NCBI GenBank assembly: GCA_949840915.1
Contig: CATKXY010000011.1
Span: 1-39,191, forward strand
Origin: an uncultured Lachnospiraceae bacterium
GTDB taxonomy: Bacteria > Bacillota > Clostridia > Lachnospirales > Lachnospiraceae
DNA: 39,191 nucleotides
Direction: 5' to 3'
The notes beneath the pieces were generated by a model, which did not search any database, had not been told where the DNA came from, and saw only the letters and a program-made list of their open reading frames with translations. This document shows, in pieces, positions 16,605-25,522 of the stretch (position 1 is its first letter; every line of letters starts with the position of its first letter). A program made the position numbers and the translations under genes.

Positions 16605-16679
16605 AAAAACTCCGAAAATTCAGCAGTCCCCCAGATTCCTGATTCCATAATCCCGGCCCGGACTGCAAAATTTTCGGAG
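16605..16679 (-). terminator. Hairpin element B: terminator after the small helical protein gene
   Basis: Arms 16610-16629 and 16660-16679 pair over about 20 bases with one mismatch and one G-T pair, followed on the minus strand by five T (16605-16609). It lies about 30 bases after the stop of the gene at 16712. Its 5' half shares CTCCGAAAA, TTTGCA, TCCG and GCCGG in the same order with element A, and its 3' end shares TTTTCGGAGTTTTT. One base pair differs by a compensatory change (C-G in A, T-A in B), suggesting that the RNA fold is conserved. Confidence 0.65.
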
Positions 16680-16711
16680 CATTCTTTCACCATGACTGCT
16701 TATAGCGCAGC

Positions 16712-17143
16712 CTACATAAAGCCTTTCATCTCCTGCATAAAATCTTCTTCTATTTTGATAAGCTGTTTCGCAGCACTCTGGCTCTCTCTGGAGGCATCAG
16801 GGTATTTATTCACATACTCGCTGACCGTCTGAATACCCATATTGCAGCCATCCATCATGATTTTTGCCACCTGCTGGTCATCGGGATGCATGAACATTTT
16901 CATATTCATCTCCGTCCGTGCCATCACTTCTGCCATCATACTGGGCTCACTCTCGCGCTCGCCACAGGCTTTGAGCTGGTCGGCGATCTCACCCTCCAGC
17001 TTTCTGTGCTTTTCTCCATAAGCCTCCAGCAGATCGTTCAGCTTGGAATCCTTAGCATACTCGCGCATCTTTTTCACGCTCTGCATAGCCATATGACAAC
17101 CGGAACTGCATTCCTTTAACAATTGAACCGTATTTTTATCCAT
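16712..17143 (-). CDS. Small helical protein of unknown function
   Basis: A soluble 143-residue protein with no signal peptide or membrane segment. It is predicted almost entirely helical, with charged heptad-like stretches and many Met, Cys and His residues (KECSSGCHMAMQSV at the start, MMDGCNMGIQTVSEYVNKYPDAS near the end), resembling a four-helix, ferritin-like or DUF2383-type bundle. I do not recognise a named family. The ATG at 17143 has GGAGG seven bases upstream, better than the ATG at 17161. It stands alone between carB and the chemoreceptor operon. Confidence 0.75.
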   Translation of the reverse strand: MDKNTVQLLKECSSGCHMAMQSVKKMREYAKDSKLNDLLEAYGEKHRKLEGEIADQLKACGERESEPSMMAEVMARTEMNMKMFMHPDDQQVAKIMMDGCNMGIQTVSEYVNKYPDASRESQSAAKQLIKIEEDFMQEMKGFM

Positions 17144-17254
17144 ATCATGACCTCCATTCACGCTTTGACCGGTATTTTGTCCGGCCGCCGCTCTGTTTTA
17201 TTCATAATAGGATGTGCCGCATCTCAAAAAATATTCAGCTATCATAGGAAATCA

Positions 17255-17290
17255 GCCCCTAAAACCATTCTTTTCGATTGTTTTAGGGGC
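17255..17290. terminator. Terminator hairpin downstream of carB
   Basis: Perfect 11-bp inverted repeat (17255-17265 with 17280-17290) around a 14-nt loop, 15 bases after the carB stop. On the minus strand the hairpin is followed by TGATTTCC, a modest T-tract; on the plus strand it is followed by CTTTTCATTTT. It probably ends carB transcription and may work in both directions. Confidence 0.7.
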
Positions 17291-17305
17291 CTTTTCATTT
17301 TCGAT

Positions 17306-20300
17306 TTATTTGTCCTGAATCTGTGCGTGGAGCTTTTGCAGAGAATGCACTTCCCCATTACCGGCTTTCTGCACATAGAGAATACCTTCGGCAGTAGCCC
17401 GCGCCGCTGCGATGGTAGTCATATAAGGCACCTTGGCCTTGATAGCCGCCTTCCGCAGATAGCTGTCGTCATGCACACTGTCATTCCCCACAGGTGAGTT
17501 GATGATGAGATCAATCTCACCGTTGGTAATCAGATCCAGTACATTGGGCCTGCCCTCATAAAGCTTCTTGACCGGCTCGGCAGGAACGCCTGCCTCCTGA
17601 AGTGACACACAGGTGTTTCCTGTGGCCAGAATCCTGAAACCGGCCTCCTGAAAGGCTTTGCCTACCTCAAGCACCTCTGCCTTATCCTTACGGTTCACAC
17701 TGATCAGCACCGTTCCGCTCAGAGGAAGTCTGGTCTGAGTCGCTTCCTGGGCCTTGAAAAATGCCTCGCCCACAGATGCAGATAGTCCCAGCACCTCGCC
17801 GGTGGAGCGCATCTCAGGCCCCAGAACGGGGTCTACCTCCTGGAACATATTGAAGGGGAACACCGCCTCTTTCACACCGTAATAAGGAATGTCCTGCTCC
17901 TTCAGACCGGGCACAGGAGAAGGCTTTCCCGTGATATCCGCTGTGATGATCTCCGTGGCCAGAGGTACCATGCGGATATTGCACACCTTGGATACCAGAG
18001 GCACCGTGCGGGATGCTCTCGGATTTGCCTCCAGCACATACACCTTTCCGTTCTCGATGGCGTACTGCATATTCATCAGACCCCGGACATGCATCTCCTC
18101 GGCAATCCTTCTGGTATATTCCTTGATCGTGGCCACATTCTCCTCAGAGATATGTCTGGAAGGAATGATACAGGCGGAGTCGCCCGAGTGGACGCCCGCA
18201 AGCTCTATATGCTCCATGACGGCGGGAACAAAGGCATGGATGCCGTCGCTGATGGCATCGGCCTCGCACTCCGTAGCATGGTTCAAAAACCTGTCGATCA
18301 AGATCGGTCTGTCAGGCGTCACGCCCACCGCAGCCCGCATATAACCGGCAAGGCTCTCGTCGTTATATACCACCTCCATGCCGCGGCCGCCCAGCACATA
18401 GGAGGGACGCACCATCACGGGATAACCGATCTCATGGGCAATCTGCAGAGCCTCCTCGACAGTGGTAGCCATACCGGACTCCGGCATGGGAATCTCCAGC
18501 TTATCCATCATGGCACGGAACAGATCTCTGTCCTCTGCCAGATCGATGACAGAAGGGGAAGTACCTAAGATACGCACACCGTTTTTCTCCAGATCGGCAG
18601 CCAGATTTAACGGCGTCTGCCCTCCGAACTGAGCAATGACGCCCACAGGCTGCTCCTTCTTATAGATGCTCAGCACATCCTCCAGTGTCAGCGGTTCAAA
18701 ATAGAGCTTGTCGGAGGTATCGTAATCCGTGGACACCGTCTCAGGGTTGCAGTTTACGATTATGGTCTCAAACCCCAGCTTCTTCAATGCCAGAGAGGCA
18801 TGCACACAGCAGTAGTCAAACTCGATACCCTGACCGATCCGGTTGGGCCCGCCCCCCAGGATCATCACTTTGGGTTTATCGCTGCGAATGGGGTTTTTAT
18901 CTTCCGAATTGTAGGTGGAATAATAGTATGCACTGTCGGGCGTACCGCTCACATGGACGCCCTCCCAAGCCTCCTCCACACCCAGCGCAATACGGTGCTC
19001 ACGAATCTCCTGCTCCGGGATATCCAGCAGAATGCTCAGATACTTGTCAGAGAATCCGTCCTTCTTGGCTCTGATCAGCAGCTCGTCTGCGGGCAGCGTT
19101 CCTCTGCAGGCAAGAAGCTCCTGCTCCTCCTCCACAAGCTCCTGCATCTGCTCAATAAACCATACCTTCACACTGGTAATCTCATGAAGCTCCTGTACGG
19201 ACGCACCCTTTTTTAATGCCTCATACATGGCGAAATGCCGCTCACTGGAGGGCGTGGCAAGCATCTGCAGAAGCTGCTCCTTAGATTTCTCCTCCAGCTT
19301 TGCAATCTGCCCCAAGCCATAGCGCCCTGTCTCCAGAGAACGTATTGCTTTCTGGAAAGCTTCTTTGTAGTTTTTGCCGATACTCATTACCTCGCCCACG
19401 GCACGCATCTGTGTGCCCAGCTTGTCCTCCACGCCCTTAAACTTCTCAAAGGCCCAGCGGGCAAACTTGATCACCACATAATCGCCGTCCGGCACATATT
19501 TGTCCAATGTCCCGTATTTCCCGCAGGGAATGTCCTTCAATGTCAGCCCTGCCGCCAGCATTGCGCTGACCAGGGCAATGGGAAAGCCGGTGGCCTTAGA
19601 CGCCAGTGCGGAAGAACGGGATGTTCTGGGATTGATCTCTATTACAATGATTCTGTCGCTGACAGGGTCATGGGCAAACTGCACATTGGTGCCGCCGATG
19701 ACCTGCACAGACTCCACAATGCGATAAGCCTGTTCCTGCAGCCGCTTTTGAAGCTCCTCCGAGATGGTAAGCATGGGCGCGGCACAGAAGGAGTCTCCGG
19801 TATGTACTCCCAGCGGATCGATATTCTCTATAAAGCAGACAGTGATCATATTGCCGTCCGCATCCCGGACTACCTCCAGCTCCAGCTCCTCCCAGCCAAG
19901 GATAGACTCCTCCACCAGAACCTGTCCCACCAGACTCGCCTGCAGACCTCTGGCGCAGACTGTGCGCAGCTCGTCTTTATTATATACCAGGCCGCCGCCC
20001 GCACCGCCCATGGTGTACGCCGGCCGCAGCACCACGGGATAACCCAGCCCGTCTGCAATCTGCAGCGCTTCCTCCACGGTATAAGCAACCTCACTGCGGG
20101 CCATCTCAATACCCAGCTCATTCATTGCCTTCTTAAATTCAATTCTGTCCTCGCCGCGCTCGATGGCATCCACCTGAACGCCGATTACCTTCACATCGTA
20201 TTTTTCCAATATACCCGCGCTGGCCAGCTCCGCACAGAGATTCAGACCGGACTGTCCGCCCAGATTGGGCAGCAGCGCATCCGGGCGCTCTTTGGCGATG

Positions 20301-20530
20301 ATCTGCTCCAGGCGTTCCTTATTCAACGGCTCAATATAAGTGACATCCGCCGTCTCAGGATCTGTCATAATAGTGGCGGGATTAGAATTCACCAACACGA
20401 TCTCATAGCCCAGCTTTTTCAACGCCTTGCAGGCCTGAGTGCCGGAATAATCAAATTCACAGGCCTGTCCTATAATGATGGGACCGGATCCTATAATCAA
20501 TACTTTATGGATATCAGTTCTCTGTGGCAT
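17306..20530 (-). CDS. carB: Carbamoyl-phosphate synthase large subunit
   Basis: Makes carbamoyl phosphate from ammonia (supplied by CarA from glutamine), bicarbonate and two ATP, for pyrimidines and arginine. The 1074 residues are full length: two homologous ATP-grasp halves, the first starting VLIIGSGPIIIGQACEFDYSGTQACKALKKLGY, the second at about 560 with KVMILGGGPNRIGQGIEFDYCCVHASLALKKLG, and a C-terminal MGS-like regulatory domain with RILATGNTCVSLQEAGV. AAGGAGG precedes the ATG. carA is not adjacent; the upstream gene is a MATE transporter, so the small subunit must be encoded elsewhere. Confidence 0.98.
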   Translation of the reverse strand: MPQRTDIHKVLIIGSGPIIIGQACEFDYSGTQACKALKKLGYEIVLVNSNPATIMTDPETADVTYIEPLNKERLEQIIAKERPDALLPNLGGQSGLNLCAELASAGILEKYDVKVIGVQVDAIERGEDRIEFKKAMNELGIEMARSEVAYTVEEALQIADGLGYPVVLRPAYTMGGAGGGLVYNKDELRTVCARGLQASLVGQVLVEESILGWEELELEVVRDADGNMITVCFIENIDPLGVHTGDSFCAAPMLTISEELQKRLQEQAYRIVESVQVIGGTNVQFAHDPVSDRIIVIEINPRTSRSSALASKATGFPIALVSAMLAAGLTLKDIPCGKYGTLDKYVPDGDYVVIKFARWAFEKFKGVEDKLGTQMRAVGEVMSIGKNYKEAFQKAIRSLETGRYGLGQIAKLEEKSKEQLLQMLATPSSERHFAMYEALKKGASVQELHEITSVKVWFIEQMQELVEEEQELLACRGTLPADELLIRAKKDGFSDKYLSILLDIPEQEIREHRIALGVEEAWEGVHVSGTPDSAYYYSTYNSEDKNPIRSDKPKVMILGGGPNRIGQGIEFDYCCVHASLALKKLGFETIIVNCNPETVSTDYDTSDKLYFEPLTLEDVLSIYKKEQPVGVIAQFGGQTPLNLAADLEKNGVRILGTSPSVIDLAEDRDLFRAMMDKLEIPMPESGMATTVEEALQIAHEIGYPVMVRPSYVLGGRGMEVVYNDESLAGYMRAAVGVTPDRPILIDRFLNHATECEADAISDGIHAFVPAVMEHIELAGVHSGDSACIIPSRHISEENVATIKEYTRRIAEEMHVRGLMNMQYAIENGKVYVLEANPRASRTVPLVSKVCNIRMVPLATEIITADITGKPSPVPGLKEQDIPYYGVKEAVFPFNMFQEVDPVLGPEMRSTGEVLGLSASVGEAFFKAQEATQTRLPLSGTVLISVNRKDKAEVLEVGKAFQEAGFRILATGNTCVSLQEAGVPAEPVKKLYEGRPNVLDLITNGEIDLIINSPVGNDSVHDDSYLRKAAIKAKVPYMTTIAAARATAEGILYVQKAGNGEVHSLQKLHAQIQDK

Positions 20531-20590
20531 GTTACAACCTCCTTAGTTGGTATCACTGTCCTGCCCCCGGATATTTGCGGACATTAACTT

Positions 20591-20619
20591 ATTTTATCAC
20601 ACCTTATCCTGATTTACAA
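20591..20619 (-). promoter_or_regulatory. carB promoter
   Basis: Minus-strand TTGTAA (20614-20619) and TAAAAT (20591-20596) with a 17-bp spacer, giving a start near 20584 and a leader of about 54 bases. The leader is too short for an obvious PyrR or T-box element, and none is seen. Confidence 0.6.
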
Positions 20620-20649
20620 ATACAGAATCCTGCTATTTTGCTAAAATCA

Positions 20650-22017
20650 TTACAGAACCTCCGCTCTGAACTTCTGCAGAATCCCAAGAAGCAGACAGAT
20701 ACCATATGCGGACAGTATCACCTCCGCAATACACCCCGCATAGGTGATTCCCGATGCCTTGAACAAAATATTCATCAAAACGATGGCCGGAATCTCCAGC
20801 ACAATCTTGCGCAGAATAGCAAAATACAAAGTCTTTCTGCCCATTCCGATTCCCTGCAGCACTCCCACTACCAAAAAATCCGCCAGCATAAAAGGCATAG
20901 CCGCACTGAAGCCGCGCAGGAACAGCTTGCCATAATAAACAATTTCGGCATTGCTCATAAAGAGACGGATCAACCACTCTGCAGCCACCCAATAACCCAC
21001 AGCTATGACCATCATGACAGGCACTAATATTCTGGCTACAAACTTTATGGCATCCTCCATGCGCTTCACATTCTTGCTGCTGTAGGAATAACTGATCAGG
21101 GGCATCACTCCCTGGGTCCCGCCCAGGGCTATCTGCATGGGCAGCATCTGAATTTTCTGGGCGATGCCGATGGCAGCCACCGCCGGCGCTCCATAGCCTG
21201 CCACAAAATGATTCAATACCGTCATGCCTGTGACATTCAGCAGATTCTGTATCGACGCCGGCACTCCCACCCCACAGATACCTGCCACGATATCTTTGTG
21301 CAGCACAAGATAACGGGGATGCAGGCTGATATAGGTCTTACCCCTTCTAACTGTCAACAGTACCAGAAAATAGGCACATGCCACACAGTTAGAGAGACAG
21401 GTTGCCAGACCAGCGCCTGCCGCACCCATGTCAAATCCCCAGGGAAGAATAAAGATCGGATCAAGTACAATGTTTAAAAGACAGCCGCTCATAGTCCCGA
21501 TACTGGCATGCAGCGCCGCTCCCTCCGACCGCACCAGATATCCCATCACCACATTAAGGATAGTGGGAACCGCGCCACAGATCACCGCCCACTGCAGATA
21601 GGCCGCAGTGGCCGTCTCAGTCTGGGCATCCGCTCCCAGAAGTCTCAGCAGCGGCGCAAAAAAGACCAGGCAGAGCAGAGACAGGATTATCCCGCTGAAC
21701 ACCGACCCGTAAAAGCCAAAGGCAGCGCTCCTTTTGACTGTCTCATAATCACTTCTGCCCAGCGCACGGCTCATCATGCTGGAAGAACCGATTCCGAAGA
21801 GATTGTTCACCGCATTGAAAGCCAGCAGCACCGGAGCCGCCAGAGCCACCGCCGCATTTTGTACGGGTGCATTTAAAAGCCCCACGAAATAGGTGTCCGC
21901 AATACTGTAAAACACCATGACCAGAGAGCCGAGAATCGTCGGCACCATCAATCTTCCCACTGCCTGCGGAACGGGTATCCTTTCAAAAATATCGCTTTGT
22001 TTTTCTGCCTTCACCAA
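20650..22017 (-). CDS. MATE family efflux transporter
   Basis: Predicted 12-helix multidrug/toxic compound exporter of 455 residues, similar in layout to MepA/NorM-type transporters driven by sodium or protons. Recognisable segments are PTILGSLVMVFYSIADTYFVGLL, FGIGSSSMMSRALGRSDYETVKRSAAFGF, and the second-half repeat GVPASIQNLLNVTGMTVLNHFVAGYGAPAVAAIGIAQKIQ. The start is a TTG at 22017, ten bases after AGAGGG; a GTG at 22014 is the alternative. A palindrome at the promoter suggests a regulator, but no regulator gene is adjacent. Confidence 0.93.
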   Translation of the reverse strand: MVKAEKQSDIFERIPVPQAVGRLMVPTILGSLVMVFYSIADTYFVGLLNAPVQNAAVALAAPVLLAFNAVNNLFGIGSSSMMSRALGRSDYETVKRSAAFGFYGSVFSGIILSLLCLVFFAPLLRLLGADAQTETATAAYLQWAVICGAVPTILNVVMGYLVRSEGAALHASIGTMSGCLLNIVLDPIFILPWGFDMGAAGAGLATCLSNCVACAYFLVLLTVRRGKTYISLHPRYLVLHKDIVAGICGVGVPASIQNLLNVTGMTVLNHFVAGYGAPAVAAIGIAQKIQMLPMQIALGGTQGVMPLISYSYSSKNVKRMEDAIKFVARILVPVMMVIAVGYWVAAEWLIRLFMSNAEIVYYGKLFLRGFSAAMPFMLADFLVVGVLQGIGMGRKTLYFAILRKIVLEIPAIVLMNILFKASGITYAGCIAEVILSAYGICLLLGILQKFRAEVL

Positions 22018-22149
22018 TCTGTCTGTACCCTCTTTTCTGCCGCAGGCGGCTGACTTATTGTTTTGGAGCTCGGCTTAAATGCCGGATCGCTCTTTGCAGT
22101 CTCCCGCATTGTGTCCGTATTCATCAGTCTATTTTATGTAATGCGGCAT

Positions 22150-22199
22150 TTTTCATGTAACCTGATGAAAATTGTATCATAACCTGACAAAAAATCAAA
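22150..22199 (-). promoter_or_regulatory. MATE gene promoter with operator-like palindrome
   Basis: Minus-strand TTTGAT (22194-22199) and TACAAT (22171-22176) with a 17-bp spacer; predicted +1 near 22164. A perfect inverted repeat with 7-bp arms (TTTTCAT at 22150-22156, ATGAAAA at 22165-22171) and an 8-bp centre covers the start region, where a repressor would act. The leader of about 150 bases (22018-22164) shows no other strong signal. Confidence 0.5.
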
Positions 22200-22216
22200 T
22201 CCCATGTGCATAAAAC

Positions 22217-22248
22217 GGGGATGAAGTTTATGTAAAACCTTCACCCCC
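22217..22248 (-). terminator. Probable terminator after the small membrane protein gene
   Basis: A G/C-rich inverted repeat with a short bulge (GGGG-TGAAG paired with CTTCA-CCCC) spans 22217-22248 and is followed on the minus strand by GTTTTATG. It lies about 70 bases after the stop at 22318 and before the MATE promoter. Confidence 0.5.
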
Positions 22249-22317
22249 TGCCGTATCACAAAAGATCAATCCGTATAAAGTTTGTTCACAATCCCGCGCC
22301 CTGCGCTCTTCCGGCCT

Positions 22318-22968
22318 TTAAAGCGCTCTGCAGTCCCGCAATGCCAACCCGGGACAGGATTTTGCCAACGCTTTTTCCAACTGCTCCATCCTGGAGGCTC
22401 CGTCTACCCATATAGCCATCAGCCTCTCGCCGTCCGCATTCAGCAGATCCACCACATACCGCTGTTCAGCTCCCTGCGCATGATTCCCCGGTCCCACAAG
22501 CCTGCTGCCTGCAATATCAGATATTTTCGCAATCCGATAAGAAAGCTTGCCACAAAATTCGTAACGGCTCACCACATAACTGTCTGTGATTCCCACGGAG
22601 CTCTCACTGTTGACTGCTATACTGCAGTTTGGAAGGCCGGCCATCTGACGATCAAACTCCGCCATCTCTTCCTCCGTGGTGATCAGTCGTGCCAGATTCT
22701 CCTTCACGGGCTTAGCCTCATCCTCCGGTATACCGTGCGGACTGAACGCCAGAGCCGCAAAACTTGACAGTCCCAGGATGCCTCCCACCCATCCCAGATA
22801 AGGCATCAGATCTACCTTAGAATTGCGGTTTAACAGTATAATAACCACACCTATGACTGTAAACAGAACCGGCATCAATAGCAAGACTGCCGTATCCCGC
22901 GACTTTTTCCGCTCCTGTCTCACTCTCAAAGTACTCTCATAGCTTTTCAGCCAAATCGGTTTCTTCAT
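22318..22968 (-). CDS. Membrane protein of unknown function, two N-terminal helices
   Basis: A 216-residue protein with a basic N-terminus (MKKPIWLKSYESTLRVRQERKKSRD), two membrane helices at about 27-45 and 55-73, and a cytoplasmic C-terminal domain of about 140 residues with no motif I recognise. The domain looks like a mixed alpha/beta fold similar to small PH-like domains, but that is only an impression. The start at 22968 is supported by AGAGG seven bases upstream; an ATG at 23031 lacks a site. It has its own promoter and terminator. Confidence 0.7.
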   Translation of the reverse strand: MKKPIWLKSYESTLRVRQERKKSRDTAVLLLMPVLFTVIGVVIILLNRNSKVDLMPYLGWVGGILGLSSFAALAFSPHGIPEDEAKPVKENLARLITTEEEMAEFDRQMAGLPNCSIAVNSESSVGITDSYVVSRYEFCGKLSYRIAKISDIAGSRLVGPGNHAQGAEQRYVVDLLNADGERLMAIWVDGASRMEQLEKALAKSCPGLALRDCRAL

Positions 22969-23048
22969 ATGTTTTCCTCTCTTCCTGATTATGAATCTCT
23001 GTGTACACCCGGAATTCAGAACAAGACACACTGCAAATGTATTCTTAT

Positions 23049-23077
23049 ATTATACTTGTATTTCACTTTAATTACAA
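23049..23077 (-). promoter_or_regulatory. Promoter of the small membrane protein gene
   Basis: Minus-strand TTGTAA (23072-23077) and TATAAT (23049-23054) with a 17-bp spacer; predicted +1 near 23042 and a leader of about 74 bases. On the plus strand the alcohol dehydrogenase gene has only a weak extended -10 candidate (TGCTATCAT, 23156-23164). Confidence 0.75.
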
Positions 23078-23209
23078 TCCCCGCCACCGACCACTTTAGC
23101 TCGTTTTTTGTCGATTCATACCAAACAGAAAATGAATGCACTATTAAATGTCATATGCTATCATAAGGATACCAAAAACAAAAAACTAGTAGCCGAAAGG
23201 ACAGGACTC

Positions 23210-24415
23210 ATGAATTTACTCAGAAAAATATACTGCAGAGCTTTTCAGAGCGCATTCCGTCTTGTTATGCCGCTCCTCCCCTACCGCAAGCCCGCCGTAT
23301 ACGGCAGTATAGAACAAATCCCGCACATTCTTCAAACAAACAATTGCCCGACCGTACTGATCGTTACGGACGCCTCCATAATCAAGCTCGGACTTACCGA
23401 CCGGCTGCAAAAGGCTCTTGACGCCAGTCATATTTCCTACTGCATTTATGACGGAACCGTAGCCAATCCCACCACAGAAAATGTGGCAGAGGCAATGAAA
23501 CTGTATCTTTCCAATCGTTGCAATGCCATCATTGGATTCGGCGGAGGCTCCAGCATGGATTGTGCAAAAGCCCTGGGAGTATGTATTGCAAGACCGGATC
23601 GTCCTCTCTCCCGGATGAAGGGAATTCTTAAGGTACACAAAAAGCTTCCTCTTCTGATCGCCGTTCCCACGACCGCCGGAACCGGAAGTGAGACCACTCT
23701 CGCCGCCGTTATTACAGACGCCAAAACCAGACATAAATATGCCATCAATGATTTTCCTTTGATTCCCGGATATGCCGTTCTGGACCCCAAAGTCACTTTA
23801 AGCCTTCCGCCTTCCATTACGGCAGCCACGGGAATGGACGCCCTGACGCATGCCGTAGAAGCCTATATTGGCAACTCCACCACCCGCGAGACAAGAAGGG
23901 ACGCCCTCCTGGCAGTAAAACTGATCTTTGAGAATCTGGATGCCGCCTACACAAACGGAAGTGACATCCGTGCGCGCAGGAATATGCTGAAAGCCTCTTT
24001 CCATGCGGGCTGTGCCTTTACCAAATCCTATGTGGGGTATGTCCATGCCGTCGCCCATTCACTCGGAGGAGAATACAATGTGCCGCACGGTCTTGCCAAT
24101 TCCGTCCTGCTTCCCTTTGTGCTGGAAGCTTACGGAAAGACGATACACCGGAAACTGGCATATCTCGCCGTCGCCGCGGGAATCGCAGCAAAGGAGACTC
24201 CCACCGAAACTGCCGCCAAAAAATTTATTGCCGCCATCAAAGAAATGAAGGCAAGATACGGTATCGGCGATACGATAAGCGCCGTCAAAAAGGAGGATAT
24301 CTCAAAACTCGCCCGGTATGCGGATAAAGAGGCCAATCCCCTCTATCCTGTACCCGTCTTAATGAACGCCGCTGAATTAGAATCGTTTTACGATATGATT
24401 ATGGAAAAATCATGA
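23210..24415 (+). CDS. Iron-containing alcohol dehydrogenase
   Basis: Cytoplasmic NAD(P)-dependent oxidoreductase of the group III (iron-activated) family, 401 residues. The cofactor site GGGSSMD is at 111-117 and PTTAGTGSE at 153-161. Metal ligands fit D210, H214, H279 or H283, and H293 (DALTHAVEAYI and HAVAHSLGGEYNVPHG). The substrate cannot be read from sequence; an alcohol/aldehyde is likely. I chose the ATG at 23210 because AAAGGA lies eight bases upstream; an earlier in-frame start at 23108 would add a 34-residue extension unlike the family. One of only two plus-strand genes here, converging on the glycosyltransferase. Confidence 0.93.
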   Translation: MNLLRKIYCRAFQSAFRLVMPLLPYRKPAVYGSIEQIPHILQTNNCPTVLIVTDASIIKLGLTDRLQKALDASHISYCIYDGTVANPTTENVAEAMKLYLSNRCNAIIGFGGGSSMDCAKALGVCIARPDRPLSRMKGILKVHKKLPLLIAVPTTAGTGSETTLAAVITDAKTRHKYAINDFPLIPGYAVLDPKVTLSLPPSITAATGMDALTHAVEAYIGNSTTRETRRDALLAVKLIFENLDAAYTNGSDIRARRNMLKASFHAGCAFTKSYVGYVHAVAHSLGGEYNVPHGLANSVLLPFVLEAYGKTIHRKLAYLAVAAGIAAKETPTETAAKKFIAAIKEMKARYGIGDTISAVKKEDISKLARYADKEANPLYPVPVLMNAAELESFYDMIMEKS

Positions 24416-24434
24416 GAAAACCCGGCTGCTCTCC

Positions 24435-25478
24435 TCATTTCCTCTCTTTCTGTCCCCGCCGCAGGGCTTCCTCCCTATAGGTCTCTGCCTGTTCGGGAAG
24501 CCCCAAAGCCTCATAGCAGGCAGTCAGACCTTGAAATGCCCTCTCGTTGCCCGCTTTCAGCGAGAGCTCCGGTGCGGTCTCATACGCCGCATTATAATAC
24601 CAGACGGCTGCTTCCTCATAGTCTTGGATTCCGGCATAAAAATCTCCCAATTCACAGCATATCTCTGAACAGCCTTCCCCTGCCACCAATTTCACCGCAT
24701 ATTTAAAAAAACCGGCGGTATCACCGCGCAGCCTGGCCGCCCTGGCCGCCACACAACAGGCTTGGGCAAACTCAGCAGGCCCCCTGTCCACGTCTCTGAC
24801 CGAGTCCGCAAAAAAGCTTTCTGCCTGAAGAAAGTCTTCGTCATTTCCCGCCACAAAAAGCTCTCTCGCATACATCTCATGCAGATGGGAGGAAAGTCTG
24901 ACCCCTCCGGCCGTCTGTCTCCTGAAGTTTTCAAGGTCCCGCCCCGCATGGCTGCACTCCGGCATATGAGTGATGACAATATCACTGTCATACACCACAG
25001 GCTCCAGCCGCACAGATTCATGAATAGGCTCCTGCCACACAAATTCTCTCTGCCGCTTAAAAAGCTTGGGACGATATTCCTCATCAAAATTGTAGACTGT
25101 TCCAAACTGCAGTTGATTGCCATATTTCATCTGTACAATCTCTATCTCCGGGAGCAGCGTTTCCTTCAGCAATAGATAACGGCTCCGGTTTTCCTCGTCC
25201 AAAACCTCATCGGCATCCGCTGAGTAAATATAGTCCATATGCGCCTTGGAAAATGCAAAATTGCGCGCGGCGCTGAAATCATCCGTCCAGACAAAATCAT
25301 AGATATCATCCGTATAACGCGCAGCTATCTTCTTTGTCCGGTCGGTGGAGCCTGTGTCCACAATGATGATCTCGTCCATCAGATCCGCCACACTGTCCAG
25401 GCACCTGGCCAACACCCTCTCCTCATTCTTCACGATCATGCAGAGAGAAATTGTAATCTTTTGGTCCCTCATATCCAT
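24435..25478 (-). CDS. Family 2 glycosyltransferase with C-terminal helical repeats
   Basis: A 347-residue GT-A type glycosyltransferase. The N-terminal nucleotide-sugar domain starts ISLCMIVKNEERVLARCLDSV and has IIIVDTGSTDRT (38-47) and the metal-binding DADE at 88-91. From about 215 on it is TPR-like (AQACCVAARAARLRGDTAGFFKYAVKLVAG, LGDFYAGIQDYEEAAVWYYNAAYE, ACYEALGLPEQAETYREEAL). This architecture resembles SunS/SPBc2-type transferases that modify proteins or peptides, but the acceptor is unknown. It is the last gene of the Tad operon, 44 bp after the A24-like peptidase, so the pilus or its giant protein could be the target. Confidence 0.87.
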   Translation of the reverse strand: MDMRDQKITISLCMIVKNEERVLARCLDSVADLMDEIIIVDTGSTDRTKKIAARYTDDIYDFVWTDDFSAARNFAFSKAHMDYIYSADADEVLDEENRSRYLLLKETLLPEIEIVQMKYGNQLQFGTVYNFDEEYRPKLFKRQREFVWQEPIHESVRLEPVVYDSDIVITHMPECSHAGRDLENFRRQTAGGVRLSSHLHEMYARELFVAGNDEDFLQAESFFADSVRDVDRGPAEFAQACCVAARAARLRGDTAGFFKYAVKLVAGEGCSEICCELGDFYAGIQDYEEAAVWYYNAAYETAPELSLKAGNERAFQGLTACYEALGLPEQAETYREEALRRGQKERK

Positions 25479-25522
25479 TGAGCCTCTCCTTCGTCAAACT
25501 GTATCCTCGGCAGACACTTTTT

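Noticed and set aside
16474..16693. Short minus-strand open frames between the small helical gene and the chemoreceptor
   Set aside because: They run through the element B hairpin and the chemoreceptor promoter and have no ribosome binding site.
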